A stretch of 64,000 nt of DNA from Nostocales cyanobacterium HT-58-2 (GTDB lineage: Bacteria; Cyanobacteriota; Cyanobacteriia; Cyanobacteriales; Nostocaceae): positions 4,165,001-4,229,000 of the forward strand of contig CP019636.1 in the NCBI GenBank assembly GCA_002163975.1. Direction: 5' to 3'. This document shows positions 1-8,805 of the stretch, piece by piece. Each line of letters begins with the position of its first letter. Within the stretch, counting starts at the first letter, position 1. The notes below the pieces were generated by a model. The model did not search any database and was not told the origin of the DNA. It saw only the letters and a program-made list of their open reading frames with translations. The position numbers and the translations under genes are program-made.

Positions 1-924
1 CAACAAACCCTTGCCTATGTGCTGGAAGGGATTTTAAAATTACTTCATCCCTTTATGCCTCATGTGACTGAAGAGATTTGGCATACTCTGACTCAACAAA
101 CAGAGGAATCTAAGCAAAGTTTAGCCTTGCAACGCTACCCAGAAGCCCAAACAAACTTTATTGATCCCGCATTAGAGGAACAGTTTGAACTGCTCATTGG
201 TACAATTCGCACAATTCGCAATTTGCGAGCAGAAGCAGATGTGAAACCGGCGATAAAAGTGACAGTGAATTTACAAACCGAAAGCCAGAATGAACGGCAA
301 ATTCTCACTGCTGGACAATCTTATATTAAAGATTTGGCAAAGGTTGAAAATTTAACTATCACTGGTGAACACAAGAAAGAAACATTTGTTAGTCAAAAAT
401 CTGGGCTGAATTGGACGAAGATAGTAGCAATTATTGGCATCATTTATTTGTTCAGAGTAGGTTTGGTAGTCGCTGATGCCGTTGATGATATTCCTATAAT
501 CGGGACTTTCTTTGAAATTGTTGGTTTTGGTTATTTCGCTTGGTTCGCCAGTCGAAATTTACTGAGTGCTGAAGCGAGACAAAAGTTCTGGGAGAAGTTG
601 TTCCCATCAACGGTTGATGAGAATCAGCTTCCAGCAGAAACACAACAACCGCAAGAACCAGAAAAAGCGATCGCCGACGTTATTGGTACGGTACAAGTGC
701 TACTTCCCTTGGCTGGCGTCGTGGATATTGATGCGTTACGTGGCAAGATCCAAAAACGCTTGAGCAAAGTAGAAGGGGAAATAAAATCTCTCACCGCGAG
801 GTTAAGCAATCCCAACTTTGTGGATCAAGCACCGCCAGAAGTGGTAGAAGGAGCGCGAAATGCCTTAGCAGAGGCTGAAAAACAAGCAGAAATTCTGCGC
901 GATCGCCTACGTGGGTTAGCATAG
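1..924 (+). CDS. valS: Valyl-tRNA synthetase, C-terminal part with CAAD membrane domain (5' truncated by window)
   Basis: The reading frame is open from base 1, so the catalytic domain and true start lie upstream. The visible part begins in the anticodon-binding domain (LLHPFMPHVTEEIWH is typical of class Ia ValRS). About 130 residues in, the normal linker is interrupted by two hydrophobic helices (around WTKIVAIIGIIYLFRVGLVV and IIGTFFEIVGFGYFAWFA). The protein then resumes with the ValRS C-terminal coiled coil (VDIDALRGKIQKRLSKVEGE... to LRDRLRGLA). An inserted two-helix membrane module of this kind is the cyanobacterial CAAD domain, known to tether some aminoacyl-tRNA synthetases to thylakoid membranes. 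The role is charging tRNA-Val. No frameshift is seen at either junction. Confidence 0.93.
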   Translation, partial: QQTLAYVLEGILKLLHPFMPHVTEEIWHTLTQQTEESKQSLALQRYPEAQTNFIDPALEEQFELLIGTIRTIRNLRAEADVKPAIKVTVNLQTESQNERQILTAGQSYIKDLAKVENLTITGEHKKETFVSQKSGLNWTKIVAIIGIIYLFRVGLVVADAVDDIPIIGTFFEIVGFGYFAWFASRNLLSAEARQKFWEKLFPSTVDENQLPAETQQPQEPEKAIADVIGTVQVLLPLAGVVDIDALRGKIQKRLSKVEGEIKSLTARLSNPNFVDQAPPEVVEGARNALAEAEKQAEILRDRLRGLA

Positions 925-1058
925 CTTTAAGGGATTATTCAGTCATTGGTTGTTAGTAGTTAGTTGTGTCATCGTACGATTAGCTACTCACTACTAATGA
1001 CTCACTAATCTATTTTAGATTCTTATATAAAAAAATATAAATAATATTAAGAATTGCT

Positions 1059-1502
1059 ATGTTATATCTTGCCCAGGTGCATAACAACGAATTTTTAGAT
1101 CAGCTTCAGTTGCGACTGTTAGCACGTCACGAAGGTGAAAATATATGGACGATGATTCCAGAAGAAGCTTTTATTCTTCTGGGAAAGGGCAACACATTAA
1201 CTGAGAAATTGCTTGTTTTAGTAGAACTTTCTCCGACAGGAGACATAGAAAGATTGGAAGAGGCTACAAATTGGGTACTGAACTTGGTACAGTCTTACCT
1301 CACCACTGGTATTACTCCGGAATTCTTGCGCCAGGAAGCAGAGCGAGCAGAACAGTGGCGACAAAACTTAACATTACAAAACCAAGACTTAGCACGTCGT
1401 TCCTTGGAATTGGAAGCCCGTAGAGAACAAATTCAAGCTCTAGAAGAAAGTTTGAAACGGGAGAAAAACGGCGTTCACAAAGATGAAAACGCTGACTCTT
1501 AG
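1059..1502 (+). CDS. Conserved hypothetical protein with C-terminal coiled coil
   Basis: This encodes 147 residues starting at ATG in an AT-rich leader. The N-terminal two thirds look globular and acidic (around LLGKGNTLTEKLLVLVELS). The last third, from about residue 105, is a charged coiled coil rich in E, R and Q (AERAEQWRQNLTLQNQDLAR). No signal peptide or membrane segment is visible. It lies 134 bp downstream of valS on the same strand and could be a separate transcript. I do not recognise a domain with a known function. The codon use and HIP1-era cyanobacterial composition match the neighbours, so it is probably a real gene. Confidence 0.75.
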   Translation: MLYLAQVHNNEFLDQLQLRLLARHEGENIWTMIPEEAFILLGKGNTLTEKLLVLVELSPTGDIERLEEATNWVLNLVQSYLTTGITPEFLRQEAERAEQWRQNLTLQNQDLARRSLELEARREQIQALEESLKREKNGVHKDENADS

Positions 1503-1537
1503 ATTTTGAATTTTGAGCATAACCATAATTCCAGTTT

Positions 1538-2623
1538 CTAGCTACTCGTTAACTCAGTCCAGTAGCGTTCGTAAACCTCTTCAATTTGTCCTAAAGGAGC
1601 GAGACGTTCGCATTTTTCCAGAATTTCCTCTGAGGGAAACAAACTAGAATTATTCTGCACTTTTTTGGGTAATTGCTCAAACCCAGCCTGGTTGGGTGTA
1701 GAAAGACTCAGACGTTGACTCATTTGGGCTGCAACATCCGGTCGTAAAATCAAGTTCATCCAAGCATAAGCTCCCTCAGTATTTGGAGCTGTTTTAGGAA
1801 TGACTATCGTATCAGTCCATAATGAAGAACCGCTCTTGGGGATGACATATTTTAATTTAGGATTTTCTTTAGAAATTTTGACAGCATCTGACGAGTAACA
1901 CATTGCCAATAGTAAATCTCCTGCCACAATTTGATTACGCCAAGCATCTGTTGTAAAGGCTGCAAGTGCAGGTTTTAAAACCTTCAATTTTTCATACGCT
2001 TGTTTGATTTCGTTTTCGTCTTGTGAATTGTAGGAGTAACCCAGCATTCGCAAAACTCCACCTATCACCTCTCGGACATCATTCATGAGTGTCATCCGCT
2101 TTGATAGTTGTTCTTGATTCTGCCAAAGATACTCCCAATCTTCTGGTGGAGTTTTTAACTTTTCTGAATTATAAATAAAACCCGTTGTTCCCCAAGTAAA
2201 AGGTAAACTGTAGCGGTTATTGGAATCATAAGTAGGATTTTTAAACCGTGGTAATAAATTATCCAAACCGATGAGGCGATCGCGATTTAATTCTGTTAAC
2301 AACCCCAAGTCTATCATCTTCCGCACCATGTAATCACTGGGGTAAATGACACTGTAAGCACCTCCACCCCCAGCTTGCAGCTTACTTAACATGGTTTCAT
2401 TAGAATCATATACGTCTGCAAAAACTTTGATTCCTGTTTGAGCGTTATAAGTTTTAAATAATTCTTTATCTGTATATTGTTCCCAAGTATAGACATAAAG
2501 TTGGTCACGAGGACCTTGGATGGCAGAATAAGCTCGCACATTGCCAAGTCTCCAGCCACAACCAGTCAAAGATAAGCTAGAAAGTGCTGCTAAACCTTTT
2601 AAAAATTGCCGTCTATTATTCAT
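1538..2623 (-). CDS. potD: Spermidine/putrescine ABC transporter substrate-binding lipoprotein (PotD-like)
   Basis: The protein has 361 residues. The N-terminus combines a twin-arginine-like motif (NNRRQFLKGL) with a lipobox (SLTGC, Cys at about residue 22), so it is probably a Tat-exported lipoprotein on the periplasmic face. The body matches the bacterial extracellular solute-binding family 1/PotD fold: LYVYTWEQYTD near the start, a YPSDYMVRKMI segment, LPFTWGTTGFIYN in the middle and AYAWMNLILRPDVAAQMS near the end. It would bind polyamines and deliver them to a Pot permease. The ATPase gene potA is upstream on the same strand, separated by a four-helix-bundle gene. No potB/potC permease genes follow here. 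Confidence 0.88.
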   Translation of the reverse strand: MNNRRQFLKGLAALSSLSLTGCGWRLGNVRAYSAIQGPRDQLYVYTWEQYTDKELFKTYNAQTGIKVFADVYDSNETMLSKLQAGGGGAYSVIYPSDYMVRKMIDLGLLTELNRDRLIGLDNLLPRFKNPTYDSNNRYSLPFTWGTTGFIYNSEKLKTPPEDWEYLWQNQEQLSKRMTLMNDVREVIGGVLRMLGYSYNSQDENEIKQAYEKLKVLKPALAAFTTDAWRNQIVAGDLLLAMCYSSDAVKISKENPKLKYVIPKSGSSLWTDTIVIPKTAPNTEGAYAWMNLILRPDVAAQMSQRLSLSTPNQAGFEQLPKKVQNNSSLFPSEEILEKCERLAPLGQIEEVYERYWTELTSS

Positions 2624-2657
2624 TAGTCAAGGGTCAAGGGTCAAGGGTCAAGGGTCA
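2624..2657. repeat. Heptameric short tandem repeats (TCAAGGG units)
   Basis: Four to five copies of the heptamer GTCAAGG/TCAAGGG follow the potD start codon upstream side, between potD and the four-helix-bundle gene. This is the STRR class of cyanobacterial intergenic repeat. The same family recurs at 3037-3117. Confidence 0.85.
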
Positions 2658-3029
2658 AGAATTTTCTGGAACATTACCTATTGATTTTAAATATGAATTT
2701 AATTGGGGTCTTAACTCATTAATCATTAACTTCAGCGTATCGACTTGTTGAACTGTCAACAAATTACGGTTACTTGCTCTTCTTAGCCAGTATTGAGTTT
2801 CATTTAAAGAACCTCTCGCCATTCTTACAAATCGTCGGTTGTCTTGATATGTACCTCTACCAACTCCTTCCGCGATGTTTGCCCCAATACTATCTGCTGA
2901 CCTGACAATCTGTTTACCAATAGTATCCTTTGCAAACAAATTCCATCCTTCTACAATTTTCCAGATTTCATCTGCCAATCCCTCCGCTAATTTATAAACC
3001 CGTAATTCTTGAAAATACTTACTCGACAT
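2655..3029 (-). CDS. Four-helix bundle protein (23S rRNA IVS-type/S23 family)
   Basis: The protein has 124 residues. The family signature is clear: an N-terminal FQELRVYKLAEGLADEIWK helix, then IVRSADSIGANIAEGVGRGT, then ARGSLNETQYWLRRA. Proteins of this family (four helix bundle protein, TIGR02436 type) are encoded in intervening sequences of 23S rRNA genes or as stand-alone genes, and their function is not settled. The ATG at 3029 overlaps the last codons of potA by 11 nt and both gene edges lie against heptamer repeats. That suggests it was inserted into the potA-potD unit. It would be translated from the pot transcript by coupling. Confidence 0.85.
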   Translation of the reverse strand: MSSKYFQELRVYKLAEGLADEIWKIVEGWNLFAKDTIGKQIVRSADSIGANIAEGVGRGTYQDNRRFVRMARGSLNETQYWLRRASNRNLLTVQQVDTLKLMINELRPQLNSYLKSIGNVPENS

Positions 3030-4233
3030 CTATTGATTCTTGACTCTTGACTCTTGACCCTTGACTTTTGACTTTTGACTCTTGACTCTTGACTTTTGAC
3101 TCTTGACTCTTGACTAAAGCTAAACAATCAGTTTCTGCCCACCAAGCATAAATGGGGGTTTCACGGTTTGGCAAATTACCAAAAGTATTGGGTTGCAAAA
3201 CTGTGATACGTAAGCCGTTTGTCAATTGCACAATATAATTGACGTGTGTTCCAAGATACATAATGTTGACGAGTCGCCCTTCAAAGCAGTTCGTTTGCAA
3301 ACTGGGTTTATAAAGTGAAAGCTGAATCTTTTCTGGACGCACGCTGACGACGACTGCTTGTGATATTTCCGTTGGTGTGTGCTGCTGGCGAGTCACGACA
3401 ATTGAAAGCCCTGTTTGTGTCAAAACTCTGACACTTGAAGCGTCTACACCTGTTATTTCTCCCTCAAATAAATTGGTATCACCAATAAAATCAGCAACAA
3501 ACGGCGTCCGTGGTTGTTCGTAAATTTCGGTAGGGGTGCCAATTTGCTCAATTTTGCCTTGATTCATCACAGCAATGCGCTCTGATAAGGATAATGCCTC
3601 TTCTTGGTCATGAGTCACCATGATAAAGGTTAACCCTAATTCTTTATGTAAATTGGAGAGTTCAACCTGCATCTCCTTACGCAGTTTTAAGTCCAGCGCC
3701 CCAAGAGGTTCATCAAGTAGCAAAACTGCGGGGCGATTCACAAGCGCCCTTGCCAATGCGACTCTTTGCTGTTGACCTCCAGACAACTGACTAGGAAAGC
3801 GCGATCGCAACTCTTTCATTTTCACCAGTTCCAACGCGTCTTTAACTCTGCTGTGAATTTCCGCTTTGCGTAATTTTTTTAGCCGCAGTCCAAACGCAAT
3901 GTTTTCCCAAACATTTAAGTGATTAAACAAAGCGTAGCTTTGAAAGACAGTATTGACGGGTCGGCGATAAGGAGGAACATTTGTCATAGACTGACCTCGA
4001 ATCAAGACCTTACCAGCATCGGCTCTTTCAAACCCAGCAATCAAGCGGAGTGTGGTTGTCTTGCCACAGCCGGAGGGACCCAGAATACTGAAGAATTCCC
4101 CCTGCTTGACATCCAGGTCTACTCCATGCACTGCTGGCTCTTGATGAAAAAACTTGAAAACGTTATGCAGTTCAACATCCAGCGACTCAAAAGCCGCTCT
4201 TCCTCCCTGATTCTGGGTTAAAGTTTGAGGCAT
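3019..4233 (-). CDS. potA: Polyamine ABC transporter ATP-binding protein
   Basis: The protein has 404 residues. It carries Walker A GPSGCGKTTTLR, a Q-loop (VFQSYALF), signature LSGGQQQRVALARAL, Walker B AVLLLDEPLGALD and switch His in MVTHDQEEAL. A C-terminal TOBE-like domain follows (RPEKIQLSLYKP... to ETPIYAWW). It energises polyamine uptake with PotD. The C-terminus is odd: after ETDCLALV the last 30 or so residues read KSQESKV-type heptapeptides, because the frame runs through a heptameric DNA repeat. A 7-nt unit repeated three times is 21 nt, so the peptide repeats every seven residues. The normal end of the family is near residue 374. This tail is probably an acquired extension and not a functional domain. 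Confidence 0.9.
   Translation of the reverse strand: MPQTLTQNQGGRAAFESLDVELHNVFKFFHQEPAVHGVDLDVKQGEFFSILGPSGCGKTTTLRLIAGFERADAGKVLIRGQSMTNVPPYRRPVNTVFQSYALFNHLNVWENIAFGLRLKKLRKAEIHSRVKDALELVKMKELRSRFPSQLSGGQQQRVALARALVNRPAVLLLDEPLGALDLKLRKEMQVELSNLHKELGLTFIMVTHDQEEALSLSERIAVMNQGKIEQIGTPTEIYEQPRTPFVADFIGDTNLFEGEITGVDASSVRVLTQTGLSIVVTRQQHTPTEISQAVVVSVRPEKIQLSLYKPSLQTNCFEGRLVNIMYLGTHVNYIVQLTNGLRITVLQPNTFGNLPNRETPIYAWWAETDCLALVKSQESKVKSQESKVKSQGSRVKSQESIDVE
3037..3117. repeat. Heptameric short tandem repeats (TTGACTC/TTGACTT) inside the potA 3' end
   Basis: About eleven imperfect copies of a 7-bp unit alternate between TCTTGAC and TTTTGAC. They lie within the reading frame of potA, where they encode its repetitive C-terminus. 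Confidence 0.9.
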
Positions 4234-4444
4234 AATCTTGTGTTAAATCCTATTATCTTTCAGTGTTTTTGTTAATTAATGTAGTCGATTAGCCAAAGGA
4301 CAAGTTAGACTTTGGTTTATTCTATCCGGCAAGAAGAATTTACCCAAAAATATACTGTTCTGCTTACCTAAACGAAGAATACAGAGAAGAATATCCCTTA
4401 ATTTTATACCAATAAATAATTATCTCGGAATTGGGTATTGTTCT

Positions 4445-6298
4445 ATGGCTACATTGAAATCACCTCAAGTTAGCAAAGATAGAGATATACGTACGGTTGG
4501 ACGCACTTACCAATCTGTATTTTTTATCTTATTTATTCTGTTGATGACCGCTGGTCTGAACACTCGTCTAGGATATTTGCAAATTATTGAAGGACCTAAA
4601 CTCCGGAAACGCGCAGAGGCAAACCGGATTCGGACAATTCCCAAACAACCAGAAAGAGGTAATATTTTTGACCGGAATGGCAAACTATTAGCCACAACTC
4701 GTTATCCTCGTTCTGTGTACTTGTGGCCAATGGCACATACTAAGCCATCTTGGTCAATTGTGGGTCCGCGTCTTGAGCAAGTCCTCAAAATACCTCAAGA
4801 CGAGATAGAAAAGAAATTAGAAGAGGCAGGTCCAAACTCCACTAATCTTGTGCGGATTGCTCGTGACCTCAACGAAGCAGAAATTACGGGATTAAAAGAG
4901 TATGAAAATGAACTGACTGGTGTCGAAATTCATACAGAAGCTGTACGCTACTACCCTCACGGTAAGGAGTTGGCTCATGTACTGGGTTATACACGAGAAT
5001 TAACGGCGGAGCAGTTGAAAGAAAAGAAAAAGGAAGGCTACCGTTTGGGAGATGTGATTGGTCAAATGGGAGTGGAAAAAGCCTATGAACAACTGTTGCG
5101 CGGTGAATGGGGTGGTCAGCAAGTAGAGGTCGATGGTAAAGGTCGCCCAATACGAGTGTTGGGAGAAAAACAAGCAAAAGCAGGTAATGATATCCACCTG
5201 ACCATAGATCTGGATGTGCAAAAAGCAGCGCAAAAAGCGTTGACACTTCGTAGGGGCGCTATCGTTGCACTAGACCCGAATAATGGTGCTGTTTTAGCAA
5301 TGGTGTCTCATCCCACCTTTGACCCGAATATCTTCTCTAAGCGAAAACTTTCTCAAAAAGACTGGGACAGCTTACAAAGTACTGACCATCCCCTAGTCAA
5401 TCGTTCCTTGAGTGCTTTTCCACCCGCCAGTACATTCAAAGTTATCACCACAACTGCGGGACTGGAATCGGGTAAATTTTCTCCTAACACAGTGCTGCAA
5501 ACTTACGGTTCTCTAACAGTAGGCAACGTGACTTTTGGGGAATGGAACCACGCAGGATTTGGTCCGTTGGGATTTCAGGGTGCGATCGCTATGAGTAGCG
5601 ATACTTTCTTCTATCAAGTTGGTAGAAGAGTTGGTGGTCCAACCTTGATTGAATGGACTCGCAAGTATGGATTTGGTCAAAAAACTGGTATTGAGTTTGC
5701 TGAGGAAGAATCAAAAGGGAATGTTCCAGATGAAGCATGGAAGCAGAGAGTGTGGAAGATGCCTTGGACTGTAGGCGACACTATCAATATGTCCATTGGT
5801 CAAGGAGCTCTGCAAGTCACTCCACTGCAATCTGCTATTATGTTCTCTGTCCCAGCAAATGGTGGCTATCGAGTGAAACCGCACTTATTGAAAGACCACG
5901 AAGAAGCAAAAAGCTGGCGGGAATCCCTAAATATGAAGCCAAGCACTGTCAAAGTTCTGCGTGAGGGATTGCGGCAAGTGGTCACAGCTGGTACCGGGAC
6001 ACGACTGAATGTACCATCAATTGCCCCAGCAGCAGGTAAAAGTGGTACTGCTGAAGCTGGTGTTGGTCGCCCAAATCACACTTGGTTTGGAGCTTATGCT
6101 CCCGCTGATAAGCCAGAAATTGTGGTTGTCGCTTTTGGTGAAAACTCAGGTGAGCATGGTGGTAGCCTTTGTGGACCGATGGTCTTACAAGTCTTAGAAG
6201 AGTATTTTCACAAGAAGTATCCAGGCAAGTATAAAATACTTGAGTCTGAAAATTCAAAAGCGATAACTCAGAACTCACAAGGTAGAACCGGGGATTGA
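4445..6298 (+). CDS. mrdA: Penicillin-binding protein 2, class B transpeptidase (first of two tandem copies)
   Basis: The protein has 617 residues: a short cytosolic N-terminus, one membrane anchor (residues about 23-45, VFFILFILLMTAGL), the PBP dimer/pedestal domain (ERGNIFDRNGKLLATT), and a transpeptidase domain. The catalytic SxxK is S329-T-F-K, the second motif is S384-S-D, and the KTG-type motif is K532-S-G-T. This enzyme cross-links peptidoglycan in the elongation machinery with RodA and MreB. The SSD second motif replaces the usual SxN, as in several PBP2 proteins. The ATG at 4445 fits the alignment with the second copy. The C-terminus after EEYFHKKYPG is a polar tail unlike the paralogue. 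The two genes are co-directional, 410 bp apart. Confidence 0.92.
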   Translation: MATLKSPQVSKDRDIRTVGRTYQSVFFILFILLMTAGLNTRLGYLQIIEGPKLRKRAEANRIRTIPKQPERGNIFDRNGKLLATTRYPRSVYLWPMAHTKPSWSIVGPRLEQVLKIPQDEIEKKLEEAGPNSTNLVRIARDLNEAEITGLKEYENELTGVEIHTEAVRYYPHGKELAHVLGYTRELTAEQLKEKKKEGYRLGDVIGQMGVEKAYEQLLRGEWGGQQVEVDGKGRPIRVLGEKQAKAGNDIHLTIDLDVQKAAQKALTLRRGAIVALDPNNGAVLAMVSHPTFDPNIFSKRKLSQKDWDSLQSTDHPLVNRSLSAFPPASTFKVITTTAGLESGKFSPNTVLQTYGSLTVGNVTFGEWNHAGFGPLGFQGAIAMSSDTFFYQVGRRVGGPTLIEWTRKYGFGQKTGIEFAEEESKGNVPDEAWKQRVWKMPWTVGDTINMSIGQGALQVTPLQSAIMFSVPANGGYRVKPHLLKDHEEAKSWRESLNMKPSTVKVLREGLRQVVTAGTGTRLNVPSIAPAAGKSGTAEAGVGRPNHTWFGAYAPADKPEIVVVAFGENSGEHGGSLCGPMVLQVLEEYFHKKYPGKYKILESENSKAITQNSQGRTGD

Positions 6299-6708
6299 TT
6301 GTCTTCTATAGTCGTAGAGACACCAAGGAACAAAGTCTGCCTGCAGGGAATCTATAAAATCCGCGTGGGTGGGCTTTGTTCGCCCTAAGTCTCCACTACA
6401 AGGATGCACGTTTGCTAATATCAGGGTTTTTGATAGTTATAAAGGTAGATATTTGGCCCAAAAGTGCCATCTATCTAAGTCATGGGTTACGGTTTAAGCT
6501 AAATTCTCAGTAAAATCCGTAATTTTCTCTGACAAAAGCCAATTGATGTATTTTCTCATGCAAACTACTGACAACACTTTGGTTTATTCTAGATAGCAAA
6601 AACCAACTGCTTGAGACTACCATAACCCGCTTATTTTCCTCTAAGCATTGGTGTTTTTTTGTATAATATTATACATATAATGCTATTTTCAGAACCGCTT
6701 TTTGTGAT
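6299..6708 (+). other. Intergenic spacer between the two PBP2 genes
   Basis: These 410 bp contain no convincing gene. They are AT-rich towards the 3' end and hold the promoter-like elements described at 6661-6681. A GGGCTTTGTTCGCCC mini-hairpin lies near 6371-6385. The spacer has no similarity to the PBP2 coding sequence, so the duplication covers the gene and not a longer block as far as can be read. Confidence 0.5.
6661..6681 (+). promoter_or_regulatory. Candidate -10 boxes and 14-bp palindrome upstream of the second PBP2 gene
   Basis: GTATAATATTATAC is a perfect 7+7 palindrome, and a further TATAAT (6676-6681) overlaps its end. They lie 28-48 bp before the ATG at 6709. No good -35 box could be fixed. 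This supports independent transcription of the second PBP2 gene, but it is inference from sequence shape only. Confidence 0.35.
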
Positions 6709-8571
6709 ATGACGCTACTGCAACCACCTCAATTAGCCAGCAAAAAAGATACACGTACTGTGGGTCGGGGTTTCCAGCCCTTATTCTTGGTCATATTTAC
6801 CCTATTGTTGACATCAGGTATTGGCGCTCGTCTGGTGTATTTGCAAATTGTAGAAGGAGCCAGTCATCGAAAGCGAGCAGAGGCAAACCGGATTCGGATG
6901 ATTCCCAAACAACCGGAACGGGGCAACATATTTGATCGCAATGGCAAACTCCTAGCTACAACTCGCTATCCTCGTTCTGTATACTTGTGGCCAATGGCAC
7001 ACACTAAACCCTCCTGGTCAGTTGTCGGTCCACGCCTGTCCCAAATTCTTAACATTTCTGTGGGGGAGATGGAAAAGAAATTAGACGAGGCTGGTTCTAA
7101 CTCTTCTCTTGTCAGGATTGCACGCGACCTCAACGAAGCGGAAATTACTGCATTAAAAGAGTACGAAAACGAACTCAAAGATGTCGAGATCCATACGGAA
7201 GCTGTACGCTACTACCTGCATGGTAAGGAGTTAGCTCATGTACTGGGTTATACTAGAGAACTGACCTCGCAACAACTCAACGACAAGAAACAAGAAGGTT
7301 ATCGCTTGGGAGATGTGATTGGTCAGATGGGCGTGGAAAAAGCCTATGAACAACAGTTACGTGGTGAATGGGGTGGTCAGCAAGTAGAAGTGGACGGCAA
7401 AGGTCGTCCCATACGAGTGTTGGGAGAAAAACAGGCAAAAGCAGGTAGTGATATCCACCTGACTATAGATTTGAATCTGCAAAAGGCAGCTGAAAAAGCA
7501 TTGAATGGACGTGACGGGGTGATTGTTGCACTAGACCCGAATAATGGTGCTGTCTTAGCAATGGTGTCTCATCCCACCTTTGACCCCAATATTTTCTCGA
7601 AAAGAAGACTGTCTAAAAAAGATTGGGAAAGTGTACAAGGTGAAAACCATCCCTTGCTGAATCGCGCTGTCAGCAGTGCCTTTCCACCCGCTAGTACGTT
7701 CAAAATTGTCACCACAACTGCAGGATTGGAATCAGGTAAATTTTCTCCTAGCACAATCCTGCCAACCTACGGTTCTCTCAACGTTGGCGGGGTCACTTTT
7801 GGTGAATGGAACCACGCAGGATTTGGTCCGTTGGGGTTTGCAGGAGCCTTAGCAATGAGTAGCGATACTTTCTTCTACCAAATTGGCAGGGGAGTGGGTG
7901 GTCCAACTTTAATTGAATGGACTCGCAAATACGGATTTGGTCAGAAAACCGGGATTGAGTTCGAGTCTGAAGAAACAAAAGGGAATGTTCCAGATGAAGC
8001 ATGGAAGCAGAGAGTGTGGAAGATGCCTTGGACTGTAGGCGACTCCATCAATATGTCTATTGGTCAAGGCGCTTTGCAAAGCACTCCACTGCAAGTCGCT
8101 GTTATGTTCTCTGTGCCCGCAAACGGTGGCTACAAAGTGAAACCACACTTGCTCAAAGACCATGAAGACGCAAAAAGCTGGCGGGAATCCCTGGATATGA
8201 AGCCAACCACCGTCAAAGTTCTGCGCGAAGGACTGCGGAAGGTCGTCTCTGAGGGCACGGGTAAGGTTCTGAACATCAAAACCCTGCCTCCAATATCTGG
8301 CAAAAGTGGCACGGCTGAGGCATGGAAGCATCGTGTCAAAGCAAACCATGCATGGTTTGGGGCTTATGCTCCCACTGATAAGCCAGAAATTGTAGTTTTG
8401 GCATTTGCTGAACATTCCGGTGGTGGTGGCGGTAGTATCGCTGCCCCCATGGTGTTACAAGTGATGGAGGAATATTTTCAGAAGAAGTATCCGAAGAAGT
8501 ATGAAAAACCAGGTACTGAAGGTTCACAACAAACAGGTGTAACCTCTGGAATGAGACGGCGGAATAGATAG
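6709..8571 (+). CDS. mrdA: Penicillin-binding protein 2, class B transpeptidase (second tandem copy)
   Basis: The protein has 620 residues and aligns along its whole length with the preceding PBP2. The catalytic residues sit at the same numbering: S329-T-F-K, S384-S-D and K532-S-G-T. The single membrane anchor is near residues 24-47 (PLFLVIFTLLLTSGI). Long stretches are identical (GQMGVEKAYEQ, GEWGGQQVEVDGKGRPIRVL, NVPDEAWKQRVWKMPWTVGD). Differences concentrate after the KSGT motif (EAWKHRVKANHAWFGAYAP versus EAGVGRPNHTWFGAYAP) and in the C-terminal tail. Both copies keep all catalytic motifs, so both should be active. They may differ in timing or cell type (vegetative, heterocyst or akinete wall), which is inference. 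Confidence 0.92.
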   Translation: MTLLQPPQLASKKDTRTVGRGFQPLFLVIFTLLLTSGIGARLVYLQIVEGASHRKRAEANRIRMIPKQPERGNIFDRNGKLLATTRYPRSVYLWPMAHTKPSWSVVGPRLSQILNISVGEMEKKLDEAGSNSSLVRIARDLNEAEITALKEYENELKDVEIHTEAVRYYLHGKELAHVLGYTRELTSQQLNDKKQEGYRLGDVIGQMGVEKAYEQQLRGEWGGQQVEVDGKGRPIRVLGEKQAKAGSDIHLTIDLNLQKAAEKALNGRDGVIVALDPNNGAVLAMVSHPTFDPNIFSKRRLSKKDWESVQGENHPLLNRAVSSAFPPASTFKIVTTTAGLESGKFSPSTILPTYGSLNVGGVTFGEWNHAGFGPLGFAGALAMSSDTFFYQIGRGVGGPTLIEWTRKYGFGQKTGIEFESEETKGNVPDEAWKQRVWKMPWTVGDSINMSIGQGALQSTPLQVAVMFSVPANGGYKVKPHLLKDHEDAKSWRESLDMKPTTVKVLREGLRKVVSEGTGKVLNIKTLPPISGKSGTAEAWKHRVKANHAWFGAYAPTDKPEIVVLAFAEHSGGGGGSIAAPMVLQVMEEYFQKKYPKKYEKPGTEGSQQTGVTSGMRRRNR

Positions 8572-8805
8572 CTTGCTAGTCATAGCGGTTTTCAGTTGGA
8601 TACAAGACAATTCACTTTTTCTGAAGGGACAGGTATTTCGCCCGTTCTACACCGAGGGTGAACTTCATCTATCTGGTGAATGGGTGAAATACTATGCCTA
8701 ATGACTATAGTATTGTTCCCAAGATTGATGCACAATGAATGGTGATTTAAACATTCTAGAAACACTAGAAATAAAATTTTCAATCCTTTGGAGTAACATA
8801 AAATA

